The notes: generated by a model from the sequence alone, not told the origin. Shown: positions 1-7,868, counted from the first letter of the stretch. The stretch: 17,311 nt of DNA from an uncultured Alphaproteobacteria bacterium (GCA_944391365.1 CALXTH010000169.1:1-17311); one strand, 5' to 3'. Translations and numbers: made by a program.

Positions 1-291
1 TCCGGCTCTGCGGTCACATTGAGATCTTCCCGCCGCAGAGCTCTGATTCTATTGGGAATTATGTTTTTTATTTTAGAATCTTATGCCCTGCTATTTAGTT
101 TTCCAAAGGAAATAATCTATCAACATTTCTTTGCCAAATTTCTTATTAATCTGAGTATCCACAGCCTGTACTACGGGATAGTCCTATCAATAATGTCTCC
201 CCGGATATTGGATTCTTTCAAATCCTCCCGCAAAAAACAATTCCTGATTTGCAACAATAAGTTACAGGATAAAACCAATGAAAATAGTTAA
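1..291 (+). CDS. Small membrane protein, 5' end probably outside window
   Basis: The frame is open from the first base, so the true start may lie upstream; the only start codon near the edge is a TTG at 19, which would give 90 residues. The product has one clear hydrophobic segment (about residues 9-28 from the TTG, rich in Leu, Ile and Phe) and a second, weaker one around residues 42-60. It ends in a Lys/Arg/Asn-rich tail. The stop codon overlaps the next gene's start by 14 bases, so the two are probably translationally coupled. I do not recognise the family. The sequence is more AT-rich than the genes to the right. Confidence 0.5.
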   Translation, partial: SGSAVTLRSSRRRALILLGIMFFILESYALLFSFPKEIIYQHFFAKFLINLSIHSLYYGIVLSIMSPRILDSFKSSRKKQFLICNNKLQDKTNENS

Positions 292-784
292 ATATTTAAT
301 GCTTGAACTGTTGTTTATAGCCTTTGCAATCATGTGGGGGAGTCAAATAACCTGTAATTTGAAACCACAGGAAATATGCCTTACATACCCTTTAATAAAT
401 AACAGCTATCTGGAATTTGAATGGAACAACTATTTTCATTGGTTTAGAACAGAAGAAAATATCCCCTGTCGGTTTACCTCTTTTGATAAATGGGTTTTCT
501 TTGTTCCGGTGCTCATTTTTTATACAATATTTAAAAGCTATGGAAGCGAACATTGGAACAAGAGCCTGACGTGGCCGGTAATCATCCCGGAACTTTTCCT
601 CTATATAATTATTTATCTCTGTTTTATCATCACACGGGCGGGGTTCATCATAACAATCGGCAGCATTTCAAATGCCGCTCTCGGAACAACATTATTTTTA
701 GCGCCCTTGATTATTTATGCAATGTTTATTACACTGTCCGACAACACATATCTCTCTCCAAACAACACAAAATCAACAAACTGA
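278..784 (+). CDS. Hypothetical integral membrane protein (168 aa)
   Basis: The ATG at 278 is preceded by an AGGA Shine-Dalgarno about eight bases upstream. The product starts MKIVKYLMLELLF and shows about four hydrophobic segments: residues 4-22, 72-86, 99-127 (probably one long or two short helices) and 134-152. Two Cys residues lie in the stretch between segments 1 and 2. No family is recognised. It overlaps the preceding membrane-protein gene, suggesting a two-gene unit. A degraded copy of its start, including the ribosome binding site, lies just downstream (833 onward), so the gene seems to have been tandemly duplicated. An overlapping ORF at 553-819 in another frame is taken as a shadow. 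Confidence 0.6.
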   Translation: MKIVKYLMLELLFIAFAIMWGSQITCNLKPQEICLTYPLINNSYLEFEWNNYFHWFRTEENIPCRFTSFDKWVFFVPVLIFYTIFKSYGSEHWNKSLTWPVIIPELFLYIIIYLCFIITRAGFIITIGSISNAALGTTLFLAPLIIYAMFITLSDNTYLSPNNTKSTN

Positions 785-832
785 AATTGACCTTCTGCAC
801 AAGACATAGTTTAGAATAGGACCAAACAACCA

Positions 833-964
833 ATGAAAATAGCATTCCTCAAATATCTGGCATTAGATTTTTTATTTGCTTAAACAAACGCTTAAACAGG
901 AATAGACAGCCTCTTCCTTATTAAAGTAATCGGATTTATAAAGTCAAAAGCCTTCGGAACTTAG
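833..964 (+). pseudogene. Decayed tandem copy of the upstream membrane-protein gene
   Basis: The ATG at 833 sits in the same context as the start at 278: an AGGA upstream and the shared string CCAATGAAAATAG. Translation gives MKIAFLKYLALDFLFA then a stop at 881. This aligns with MKIVKYLMLELLFIA of the intact gene (shared MKI, KYL, L and LF). Reading on in the same frame passes a second stop at 893 and then a short open stretch containing FIKSKAFG, weakly like FYTIFKSYG of the intact protein, ending in TAG at 962. I read this as a remnant with most of the gene deleted. The first 16 codons are convincing; the rest is tentative. Confidence 0.4.
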
Positions 965-2274
965 GCCGTGGCAACTTGTCCGATACGGGAATAAGTAAAA
1001 CCGGCCGCAATAACCGTCTGCGGGTCAAGCAGATTCCGCAAATCAACAATAGTCGGCGTACGCATCAGAGATTTAATCCGGGCAAGATCAAGGTGCCTGA
1101 AATCTTCCCATTCTGTCAAAATCGCCAAAACATCAGCCCCTTTGACCGCGGAATAAGCGTCATCCGCATACATGATTTTATCCCCGAGAATCTTGCGGGC
1201 ATTGGGCATTGCTTCCGGATCATAAGCCGTAATTGCCCCGACATCAGCCTTAATCAGGTTTTCAATAATAGACATCGCCGGAGAAACACGGCAATCATCC
1301 GTTCCGCCTTTAAAAGCCAAACCCAGCACGGCAATTTTAGGTGCCTCAATATCCGGCAGTGCGGCAATAATTCGTTCAGCCATTTTTTCTTTGCGCACCT
1401 CATTCCCCTTGATTGCCGCCTCAATCAGCGATAAAACAACCCCGTTTTGGCGTCCCATATAAGCCATGGCATTTGTATCTTTCGGAAAACAACTGCCGCC
1501 ATATCCCGGCCCCGGATTAAGAAATTTGTCACCGATACGGCTGTCCAGCCCCATCCCGCGGGCAACTTCATAAATATCCGCCTGAGCCTTCTCGCAGAAA
1601 TCAGCCATTTCGTTAATATAATGAATTTTCAAAGACAAAAAGGCATTGGACGCATATTTGATTGTCTCGCTGGAACGCCGGCTGACACAAAGAATTTTAG
1701 CCTTGTGTTCAAAAGGCTTGTAAAGTTCCCTGAGCAGAGTGCAGGCCTTTTCCGTATTGGCCCCGATAACGATTCTGTCCGGATTGAAAAAGTCATGAAT
1801 GGCAAAACCCTCCCGCAAAAACTCCGGCAGAGAAACCACATCAAAATCAGCCTGCGGATTCTTTTTATGAATAAGGCTTTCCACATCATCCCCGGTACCG
1901 ACCGGAACGGTTGATTTGGTCGCAATAACCGTATATCCCCGCAAATGTTCGGCCAACTCCGTCGCCGCGGCATGAATATATTTCATATCCGCCTCTTTGG
2001 TCACCGGATGCGGAGGGGTTCCCACGGCGATAATCACCAGATCGGCATTCTCAACCCCTTCTTTCATTGACGTCGTAAAAGAGATTCGCCCGTTAGCAAC
2101 ATTCTTTTTGAACAGCTCCTCCAGCCCGTCCTCATAAATCGTCAAATGTCCGTTGCGCAGCGCTTCAATTTTGGAAATTTCCCGGTCAATGCAGATAACT
2201 TCATTGCCGAGTTCGGCCAAACCAACGCCGGTCGGCAGCCCGACATAACCCGTACCGATGATTCCGATTTTCAT
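961..2274 (-). CDS. ugd: UDP-glucose 6-dehydrogenase (UDP-glucose/GDP-mannose dehydrogenase family)
   Basis: This enzyme oxidises UDP-glucose to UDP-glucuronate with two NAD+, supplying precursors for capsule, exopolysaccharide or LPS sugars in the cytoplasm. The 437-residue product begins with the Rossmann motif GTGYVG (residues 7-12). It also has STVPVGT (121-127), PEFLREG (150-156) and the active-site loop GPGYGGSCFPKDT with the catalytic Cys at 262, followed by the C-terminal UDP-binding domain. Length is normal. The frame opens 63 bases further upstream, but the ATG at 2274 is preferred because it starts exactly at the Rossmann strand and has an AAGAGGTG Shine-Dalgarno (2279-2286) five bases upstream. 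It lies 46 bases downstream of the hydrogenase-like gene on the same strand and may be co-transcribed, though a functional link is not obvious. GDP-mannose 6-dehydrogenase is the main alternative. Confidence 0.93.
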   Translation of the reverse strand: MKIGIIGTGYVGLPTGVGLAELGNEVICIDREISKIEALRNGHLTIYEDGLEELFKKNVANGRISFTTSMKEGVENADLVIIAVGTPPHPVTKEADMKYIHAAATELAEHLRGYTVIATKSTVPVGTGDDVESLIHKKNPQADFDVVSLPEFLREGFAIHDFFNPDRIVIGANTEKACTLLRELYKPFEHKAKILCVSRRSSETIKYASNAFLSLKIHYINEMADFCEKAQADIYEVARGMGLDSRIGDKFLNPGPGYGGSCFPKDTNAMAYMGRQNGVVLSLIEAAIKGNEVRKEKMAERIIAALPDIEAPKIAVLGLAFKGGTDDCRVSPAMSIIENLIKADVGAITAYDPEAMPNARKILGDKIMYADDAYSAVKGADVLAILTEWEDFRHLDLARIKSLMRTPTIVDLRNLLDPQTVIAAGFTYSRIGQVATA

Positions 2275-2320
2275 GCGACACCTCTTAACAATAAAATCCG
2301 ATTCGAAAACAAAATTCTTT

Positions 2321-3787
2321 CTATTTTGCCTGCTCAAGCTTTTGTTTCAAATCCGTACCTGACTTAACATATTTATCAACAGCCAGAGCGGATTTGCGTG
2401 CCATCGCCAGACATCCTGGCCCCGCAACACAACCGCCTTCACAACACATAACCTCAATCATGTTGTTGTCACAGCCTTTCAGAGCATATCTTTTCAATGT
2501 TTTGAGACTTTCTTTGGTCAAACCGTCAATAGTTTCCGTCCGGATTTCCGTTTTTCCTTCCACCAGGGATTTAACCGCACCGGCCACCCCTCCGGTAACC
2601 GGAAACTGGCGTCCCTGATAACAGGAAACTTGCGAAAATTCAAGCGCTTCACATTCTTCAACCTTAATACCATCAGCCTCAAACATGGCGCCCAGCTCTT
2701 CAAAAGTAATAACATAATCCACAAACGGATCACCTTCGGCCTCCACCCGCTTGGCATAACAGGGCCCGACAAATACGGTAGCATACTCCGGATGCTCTTT
2801 TTTAACCAGCTCGGCGGCATAATACATCGGGGTATGCGTATCCGAAACATAAGGGGCAATTTCGGGAATACTTGTCTTGGCCGCACGGAAATATGCCGGA
2901 CAGCATGACGTGGTCATAAACTTCTCACCTTTTTCCATCCGTTCAATAAATTCCGCCGCCTCTTTTTCTGTTGTGATATCAGCCCCGACAGCCACCTCAA
3001 AAACATCGGCAAAACCGAGCTTTTTCATTGCACCGACAAGATTATTGATTGTCCCGCCGAACTGGCCGAGAACAGCCGGAGCCAGCAAAGCCGCAACCTT
3101 TTTACCGCTGTCTTTCATCAGCTTCAAAACATCAATCATCTGATACGGTTCGACAATCGCACCAAACGGGCACGAACGCAGACATTTGCCACAGGAAATA
3201 CACTTATCGTTATCAATATGCTCTTTCCCGTTTTCGTCCTTGGTAATAGCCCCGACCGGACAAGAATCTTCACAGGGAACTGGTACCTTGATAATCGCGT
3301 TGTACGGACAGCTGTTCAGACAAATACCACAGTTAATGCACAAATCCGGATTAATCTGCGCCCGATTGGCTTCTGAAAAAGAAATGGCACCTTTGGGACA
3401 ATTAACCTGACAGGGGCGCGCAATACAACCGCGGCAGAAATTGGTCACGACATGCTGCTGCTTCATGCAGGCGGCACAGGCGGCGCTGATGACAGAAAGC
3501 CGGCTGGGCAGAAGCTTTTCGCGTTTCAACGCTTCTTGACCGTATTCATTCAGCGATTTCTCCGAACCCTCTTCATCGGCGGGAACAAAACCCATCACCG
3601 CCATGGCGATTTTTTTGATAATATCACGATCAATTTCCCGGCTGGCATGATATACAACCGACCCCTCCGGCGAAATCATTTCCGGAATGGCATCGGCATG
3701 GGCAAAACGGTCTTTAGTAAAACTTTCGGCAACTTTGACAATAATCTGGTTTCTGATGGGGGCCACGTTGTTTTTCTGTGGTAACAT
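2321..3787 (-). CDS. Monomeric [FeFe]-hydrogenase-like protein, ferredoxin-type N-domain plus H-cluster domain
   Basis: Family members reduce protons or oxidise H2, or act as sensors, using an H-cluster. The 488-residue product has a Cys-rich region at residues 104-206: CRGC plus C126 and C130, CINCGICLNSCP (150-161), an extra Cys pair at 172 and 176, and CISCGKCLRSCP (196-207), enough for about three [4Fe-4S] clusters. The H-domain has L1 TSCCPAY (293-299), L2 GPCYAKRVE (341-349) and L3 EVMCCEGGCVAGPG (445-458). All four expected ligands are present (C296, C343, C449, C453), as is the proton-relay Cys 295. Departures from prototype enzymes are Tyr for Trp in L1, Gly for Met before PC in L2, Cys for Ala in L3, and GPG for GGG, which resemble group B enzymes. 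The ATG at 3787 has GAGGA upstream and is preferred over a 68-codon extension. HydEFG maturases are not in the window. Confidence 0.88.
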   Translation of the reverse strand: MLPQKNNVAPIRNQIIVKVAESFTKDRFAHADAIPEMISPEGSVVYHASREIDRDIIKKIAMAVMGFVPADEEGSEKSLNEYGQEALKREKLLPSRLSVISAACAACMKQQHVVTNFCRGCIARPCQVNCPKGAISFSEANRAQINPDLCINCGICLNSCPYNAIIKVPVPCEDSCPVGAITKDENGKEHIDNDKCISCGKCLRSCPFGAIVEPYQMIDVLKLMKDSGKKVAALLAPAVLGQFGGTINNLVGAMKKLGFADVFEVAVGADITTEKEAAEFIERMEKGEKFMTTSCCPAYFRAAKTSIPEIAPYVSDTHTPMYYAAELVKKEHPEYATVFVGPCYAKRVEAEGDPFVDYVITFEELGAMFEADGIKVEECEALEFSQVSCYQGRQFPVTGGVAGAVKSLVEGKTEIRTETIDGLTKESLKTLKRYALKGCDNNMIEVMCCEGGCVAGPGCLAMARKSALAVDKYVKSGTDLKQKLEQAK

Positions 3788-3833
3788 GTTGTATCCTCGA
3801 CAGTTAAATTTCAAACATAAAAAATTAAGAGCA

Positions 3834-3862
3834 ATTATAGCTGTTGCTAACGAAAAATCAAA
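3834..3862 (-). promoter_or_regulatory. Predicted sigma-70-type promoter of the [FeFe]-hydrogenase-like gene
   Basis: On the minus strand a perfect TATAAT (3839-3834) follows TTTGAT (3862-3857) with a 17-base spacer. The expected transcription start is near 3827, about 40 bases before the ATG at 3787. The -35 element is weak, consistent with a promoter needing an activator. Confidence 0.55.
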
Positions 3863-3868
3863 CACTTT

Positions 3869-3882
3869 TTGATTTATATCAC
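3869..3882. promoter_or_regulatory. FNR/FixK-type binding box
   Basis: The sequence TTGATTTATATCAC matches the FNR consensus TTGAT-N4-ATCAA at nine of ten conserved bases. It lies between the divergent hydrogenase-like and kinase genes. Its centre is about 48 bases upstream of the predicted hydrogenase start site and about 68 bases upstream of the predicted kinase start site. Anaerobic control of one or both genes is inferred; the spacing is not the canonical -41.5. Confidence 0.5.
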
Positions 3883-3909
3883 ATATCCGGCCGTTCAAAA
3901 ACATCAGGC

Positions 3910-3937
3910 TTGCACATCGGCGGATATCTGATATGCT
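3910..3937 (+). promoter_or_regulatory. Possible promoter of the hybrid kinase operon
   Basis: TTGCAC (3910-3915), a 16-base spacer and TATGCT (3932-3937) precede the kinase ATG at 3972. The match is partial, so this is a tentative call. If correct, the 13-codon upstream extension of the kinase frame, whose start is at 3933, would not be transcribed, supporting the start at 3972. Confidence 0.35.
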
Positions 3938-3971
3938 GAAACGGTATTGTTGGCACAAGGAAAGGTTGAAT

Positions 3972-5207
3972 ATGGAAATAATAAATGGCATTCTTCTCTT
4001 GATTTTTTGTATTGGAATCTTCTGGAGCTTTTACCGACTGCGGCGGATATCCCGCATTATTGCCGAGGCACAGAAAATGGAATCAGTCGGCCGTCTGGCC
4101 GGCGGCGTGGCTCATGATTTTAACAATATGCTGGCAGGGATATGTTCGGCCGCCGGATATATAAAATTGCACCTTGATAAAGACAGTGAACTTCATCGCT
4201 ATGTTGACATAATCTCCGATTCTTGTACCCGAGCCTCTCATCTGACGGCACAATTGCTGATGTTTTCGCGAACAGCCTCGGATTCTACCATGCGGATAGA
4301 TGTTCATGCCGGACTTGAGGAAACGATTTACCTGCTGCGGCACGGTCTGCCGCCCGACATTAATGTTGAAGTCAGCGCCAAAGCTCAAAAACACATTGTC
4401 TGCGGTTATCCTGATGCTTTTCATAACCTGATTATCAATCTGGGGTTGAACTCCCGGGATTCCATGCCGCAAGGCGGTACCATCCGTATTCTGACCGACA
4501 ATGTAACATTAAGCCGCTCCGAAATAAAAAGAATGGTTCTTCCGGCATCTCCCGGAGAATTTTTGCACCTGTGCGTCAGTGATACCGGCAGTGGCATTCC
4601 CAAAGAAATCCTGAGCAAAATTTTTGATCCCTTTTTCACCACCAAAGCCGAAGGGGAGGGAACAGGACTGGGACTGCCGGCCGTTTACGGCATTGTCAAA
4701 CGCCACAACGGAACCTTGAAAATAGAAACCTCACCGGCTGGAACGGATTTCCATGTCTATTTGCCGCTGGCCCCGGCTGACAGCAAACTTCCGCTGTATC
4801 ATGCCCGAACCTCCTGCCGCCTGCCGGGCAGCCTGAATTACCGGATATTAATTGTTGATGATGAGCCTGTCCTGCTTGAAGTCCTTAAAGCAGTTTTGGA
4901 AGAATACGGCGCCGATGTCGTTTGCGCGGACAATGGAAGTGAAGCGCTTGAAATTTATCAGGATTCGCCTGAATCTTTCGACCTGATTATGCTGGATGTC
5001 ATCATGAAAGCTCCGGACGGAATAGCGGTTTACCATGTACTCAGGGGCATATCTCCCTGTGCCAAAGTTGTATTCATGAGCGGCTATAACGAAGATACGG
5101 TATTAAACGATATTTTGCAGAATGACAATAACGCCGTTTTTATTTCCAAACCTTATCAAATTCCGGATATCCTGGACAAGGTCTCCCGCCTGTTAGGAAA
5201 AAATTAG
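3972..5207 (+). CDS. Membrane-anchored hybrid histidine kinase with C-terminal receiver domain (CckA-like core)
   Basis: A 411-residue two-component sensor: one transmembrane helix (residues 4-20) with almost no periplasmic part, then a DHp domain with GGVAHDFNN (phospho-acceptor His 48). The ATPase domain has N-box Asn 160, DTGSGIP (204-210), FDPFFTTK (218-225) and GTGLGL (230-235). The receiver domain (residues 290-410) has Asp 296/297, phospho-acceptor Asp 342, Ser 370 and Lys 393. All residues needed for autophosphorylation and transfer are present. The GGVAHDFNN signature and the kinase-receiver order resemble CckA of Alphaproteobacteria, but the PAS sensor region of CckA is missing, so the input is unclear. 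The ATG at 3972 is preceded by AAGGAAAGG. Two EAL-like genes follow on the same strand after 48 bases, suggesting a signalling operon. The partner phosphotransfer protein is not in the window. Confidence 0.88.
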   Translation: MEIINGILLLIFCIGIFWSFYRLRRISRIIAEAQKMESVGRLAGGVAHDFNNMLAGICSAAGYIKLHLDKDSELHRYVDIISDSCTRASHLTAQLLMFSRTASDSTMRIDVHAGLEETIYLLRHGLPPDINVEVSAKAQKHIVCGYPDAFHNLIINLGLNSRDSMPQGGTIRILTDNVTLSRSEIKRMVLPASPGEFLHLCVSDTGSGIPKEILSKIFDPFFTTKAEGEGTGLGLPAVYGIVKRHNGTLKIETSPAGTDFHVYLPLAPADSKLPLYHARTSCRLPGSLNYRILIVDDEPVLLEVLKAVLEEYGADVVCADNGSEALEIYQDSPESFDLIMLDVIMKAPDGIAVYHVLRGISPCAKVVFMSGYNEDTVLNDILQNDNNAVFISKPYQIPDILDKVSRLLGKN

Positions 5208-5255
5208 CGATTTATGGCTAAAATAAACAAAAGAGTCGGATAAAGAAACAGAGAA

Positions 5256-6533
5256 ATGATAAAAGCTAAGAACATATCGCCTGAAAGACAATTGCTTGAG
5301 GCTTTGGACCGGGTTGCCAAAAACACACTCGGCTACTCTGTACTGTACATAAATATTTCCAAATTAAAACCAAAAAACCGACACCCCCGTTTCATCAAAG
5401 TCATTGCCAAATCATTTGACAGTGTCGTTGGCAGTGTAAACGGCATCCTGTTTATTTTAAGCAATGGCGATATCGCGATTCTGAGCAAACATATCACCCC
5501 GGAACTGGTCGATGAAGCCGTTAAAAAACTCCGTCAGGGGCTGGCCGCAGATCCCCTTCTGGTCCAAAACAGCAGAGATTTTGCTAAAGTTTATGATTTC
5601 CCACGCGATTTTCTGAGCTTTTATGAACAAATATCCCGGATGGAACAGCAGGAAGCCGAACTGCTGCAAACGATTGTTCCGCCCAAAAAAGCCGTAACGG
5701 CCGGACAGGTGGAAGATATTATCGCCGTGCTTGATGCCGTGGATATCGCCGAGATTGTGAAAAGACAAAGTGTTCTGACAATCAACGGCAAAGGCAGTTT
5801 TTCTCTGCTATTGCAGGAATTTTTTGTTGCGGTTAAGGACTTGAGCAAATATTTTAATGACCGCCTGGACCTGCTGGCCAACCGCTGGCTGTTTCAATAT
5901 TTAACCATGTTTCTGGATAAAAAAACGCTGCAGGCTTTTTCAACAGCCGAAATCAGCCGCTGGCCGGATAACATCAGTCTGAACCTGAATCTGTCTTCGG
6001 TATTTTCGCGGGAGTTTGTATCTTTTGCCAAAAGTTTTCTCAAACCGGGGCAGAAAGTAATCGTGGAAGCGCAGATGATGGATATCTTAAACAATCTGAG
6101 CCTTTATACGGAAGCAAGAGAAATTTTGCATAAAGGCGGCCATAAAATCCTGATAGATTCTCTGAGTCCGGCATCACTGAGTATGCTGAATATTGAAAAG
6201 CTGGCCCCCGATATGGTAAAAATCTTTTGGGAGCCGCTTTTGGAATATGATTCGGATAATGAAACCTTAAAACACACGGTTGAATGCCTGGGCAGTGAAA
6301 ATGTCATCTTGGCCAAATGTGATGGCAGTGAAGCCCTGAAATGGGGATTAAAATACGGTATCCGCTCGTTTCAGGGGCCTTTTATTGATGAAATTGAAGT
6401 CGCCCATATTCGCCAAAATTGCCCCGGCCGGCAGAATTGTACAATACAGGAATGCCTGAAACGCCACCGTCTGCTGCAGGGAAGCCAGCGGAACGAATGT
6501 GTGGCAACCGATAATCTGGATAAACTTTTGTGA
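5256..6533 (+). CDS. Degenerate GGDEF/EAL-like protein, paralogue 1 (predicted catalytically inactive)
   Basis: A soluble 425-residue protein. Residues 160-380 match the EAL phosphodiesterase fold by landmark motifs: SLNLNLS (241-247, the NxS strand), IVEAQMMD (269-276, equivalent of ELTES), ILIDSLSPASLSML (298-311, equivalent of DDFGTGYSSL), VKIF (321-324, equivalent of IKID) and a final SFQGPF (371-376). The EAL signature itself is absent, the second Asp of the DD motif is Ser 302, the Asp of IKID is Phe, and the Glu of EGVE is lost. c-di-GMP hydrolysis is therefore unlikely, although nucleotide binding or protein interaction may persist. Residues 25-105 may be a degenerate GGDEF domain (inference). 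The C-terminus has four Cys (389, 395, 400, 415). It shares organisation with the next gene, which starts eight bases after its stop. The ribosome binding site is weak. Confidence 0.65.
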   Translation: MIKAKNISPERQLLEALDRVAKNTLGYSVLYINISKLKPKNRHPRFIKVIAKSFDSVVGSVNGILFILSNGDIAILSKHITPELVDEAVKKLRQGLAADPLLVQNSRDFAKVYDFPRDFLSFYEQISRMEQQEAELLQTIVPPKKAVTAGQVEDIIAVLDAVDIAEIVKRQSVLTINGKGSFSLLLQEFFVAVKDLSKYFNDRLDLLANRWLFQYLTMFLDKKTLQAFSTAEISRWPDNISLNLNLSSVFSREFVSFAKSFLKPGQKVIVEAQMMDILNNLSLYTEAREILHKGGHKILIDSLSPASLSMLNIEKLAPDMVKIFWEPLLEYDSDNETLKHTVECLGSENVILAKCDGSEALKWGLKYGIRSFQGPFIDEIEVAHIRQNCPGRQNCTIQECLKRHRLLQGSQRNECVATDNLDKLL

Positions 6534-6540
6534 GGAATGT

Positions 6541-7842
6541 ATGTTTTTATTTTCACGACATAAAGCGGATGAAGATAAATCAAAGGAACCTCAGCCGAAA
6601 AAAGAAATAAAAAAAGATCTTCAAATCCAGGATTATATCGCCCGGATTGCCTCGGAGCAAAAACAATACAAAGCGTTGTATATTTATGCCCACAAGCTGA
6701 AAAGCAGCCAGCATTCCCAGCAGCGGCAAAACCTTCTGGAAACATTTAGCGGAACGGCCAAAAAATTCGGCGGTGAGATTTTTGGGCTGCCCAACGATGA
6801 CATGATTGTCATTTATAACAAAAAAGCCGAAGAAGAAATTTTGGCCTGCCTGATTAAAATCCGCTATACGTTTCATGATGACCCGCTGTTTAAAGATGCA
6901 CTTGATCTGGAACAGGTCGGTTTCATCAAATATTTTGAGCTTGGAACCGAACAGGCCGCCTTAAAAGAGGCCATTAAAACCGCAATGGACAATGCAGCCT
7001 TGCAGTTTTCCGGAACGAAGGACGGTTCTTCGCCTTCATCTGAAACAAATTTTGTCCGGCCGCGTTTTGGTGTACGCAAAATGCGGCGGGAACTAACGCC
7101 TGACATGCTGAGCAAAGTACAAAAAGCGCTGGCCATGACGGATTTTTCCAGCCTGATTCGCCGGCAGTCCGTCTGTGCCGTTATCGGCAAATCAAGCCCC
7201 CAGGTGCTTTTTGATGAAGTTTTTGTTTCCATTGCCGATTTGCGGGATATTTTGCTGCCGGATGTTGATCTGACCTCCAACCCGTGGCTGTTTCTTGATT
7301 TGGCGGGCACATTGGACAAACGGGTCCTTGTCCATGTGATTCATCATGATGACGGGGCGCTGACAAACAATTTCAGCCTGAATCTGAATGTCTCGACCAT
7401 TTTGTCGGATGAATTTTTGGAATTTGATGAAAACATCAACGCGTCCATGCGCTCAAGCATTGTTCTAGAACTCCAGCTGACCGATATTTTCAGTGACATC
7501 AAAGCCTTTATGCTGGCCAAAACGTTTGCCCAGTACCGCGGCTATAAAATCTGCGTTGATGGCATCACCGTTGATAAGCTGCAATATCTGAACCGGACAA
7601 ACCTCGGAGCGGATCTGATAAAAATCATCTGGCATCCGAGCTTTATGGATGTCATTAATGATGACAAACATTTCATGGACTATGTCAACCGGGCCGAACG
7701 CGCCAAAATGATTCTCTGCCGGGTTGATGATCCTAATGCGGTTGAAGTCGGAAATTCCTTTGGTATCAATCTTTATCAGGGGCGTTATATTCAGCGCCTT
7801 CTGGCCAATGTTCCCAAAAAAACAATCTTTAGTATCCGTTAA
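6541..7842 (+). CDS. Degenerate GGDEF/EAL-like protein, paralogue 2 (predicted catalytically inactive)
   Basis: A 433-residue paralogue of the preceding protein with a charged Lys-rich N-terminus. Residues 45-115 look like a decayed GGDEF domain: ALYIYAHKL, then FGGEIFGLPNDDMIVIY where the GGDEF hairpin would be (77-79 GGE), then a helix ending RYTFHDDPLF. The EAL-like part (about 205-420) starts with RRQSV, shared with paralogue 1 (KRQSV), followed by FSLNLNVS (278-285), VLELQLTD (308-315), ICVDGITVDKLQYL (337-350), LIKIIW (359-364) and NLYQGRYI (410-417). The EAL motif and most metal ligands are missing, so it is probably a non-enzymatic effector or scaffold. The ATG at 6541 has GAGGA upstream and lies eight bases after the previous stop; a 14-codon extension overlapping the previous gene is rejected. 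It is the last gene of the kinase operon. Confidence 0.65.
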   Translation: MFLFSRHKADEDKSKEPQPKKEIKKDLQIQDYIARIASEQKQYKALYIYAHKLKSSQHSQQRQNLLETFSGTAKKFGGEIFGLPNDDMIVIYNKKAEEEILACLIKIRYTFHDDPLFKDALDLEQVGFIKYFELGTEQAALKEAIKTAMDNAALQFSGTKDGSSPSSETNFVRPRFGVRKMRRELTPDMLSKVQKALAMTDFSSLIRRQSVCAVIGKSSPQVLFDEVFVSIADLRDILLPDVDLTSNPWLFLDLAGTLDKRVLVHVIHHDDGALTNNFSLNLNVSTILSDEFLEFDENINASMRSSIVLELQLTDIFSDIKAFMLAKTFAQYRGYKICVDGITVDKLQYLNRTNLGADLIKIIWHPSFMDVINDDKHFMDYVNRAERAKMILCRVDDPNAVEVGNSFGINLYQGRYIQRLLANVPKKTIFSIR

Positions 7843-7868
7843 ACCTCTCCGGAAAAATCAATCGTGCC

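Noticed and set aside
976..1914. Long plus-strand ORFs antisense to ugd
   Set aside because: They are shadows of the well-supported minus-strand ugd frame; their translations have no recognisable motifs.
2275..2337. Longer N-terminus for UDP-glucose dehydrogenase (start at 2337)
   Set aside because: The Rossmann strand MKIGIIGTGYVG begins at 2274 with a strong Shine-Dalgarno; the extra 21 residues would overlap the hydrogenase 3' end and have no family counterpart.
3788..3991. 68-residue extension of the hydrogenase-like protein
   Set aside because: It would cross the predicted TATAAT promoter, the FNR box and the kinase start; the ATG at 3787 has a good GAGGA site.
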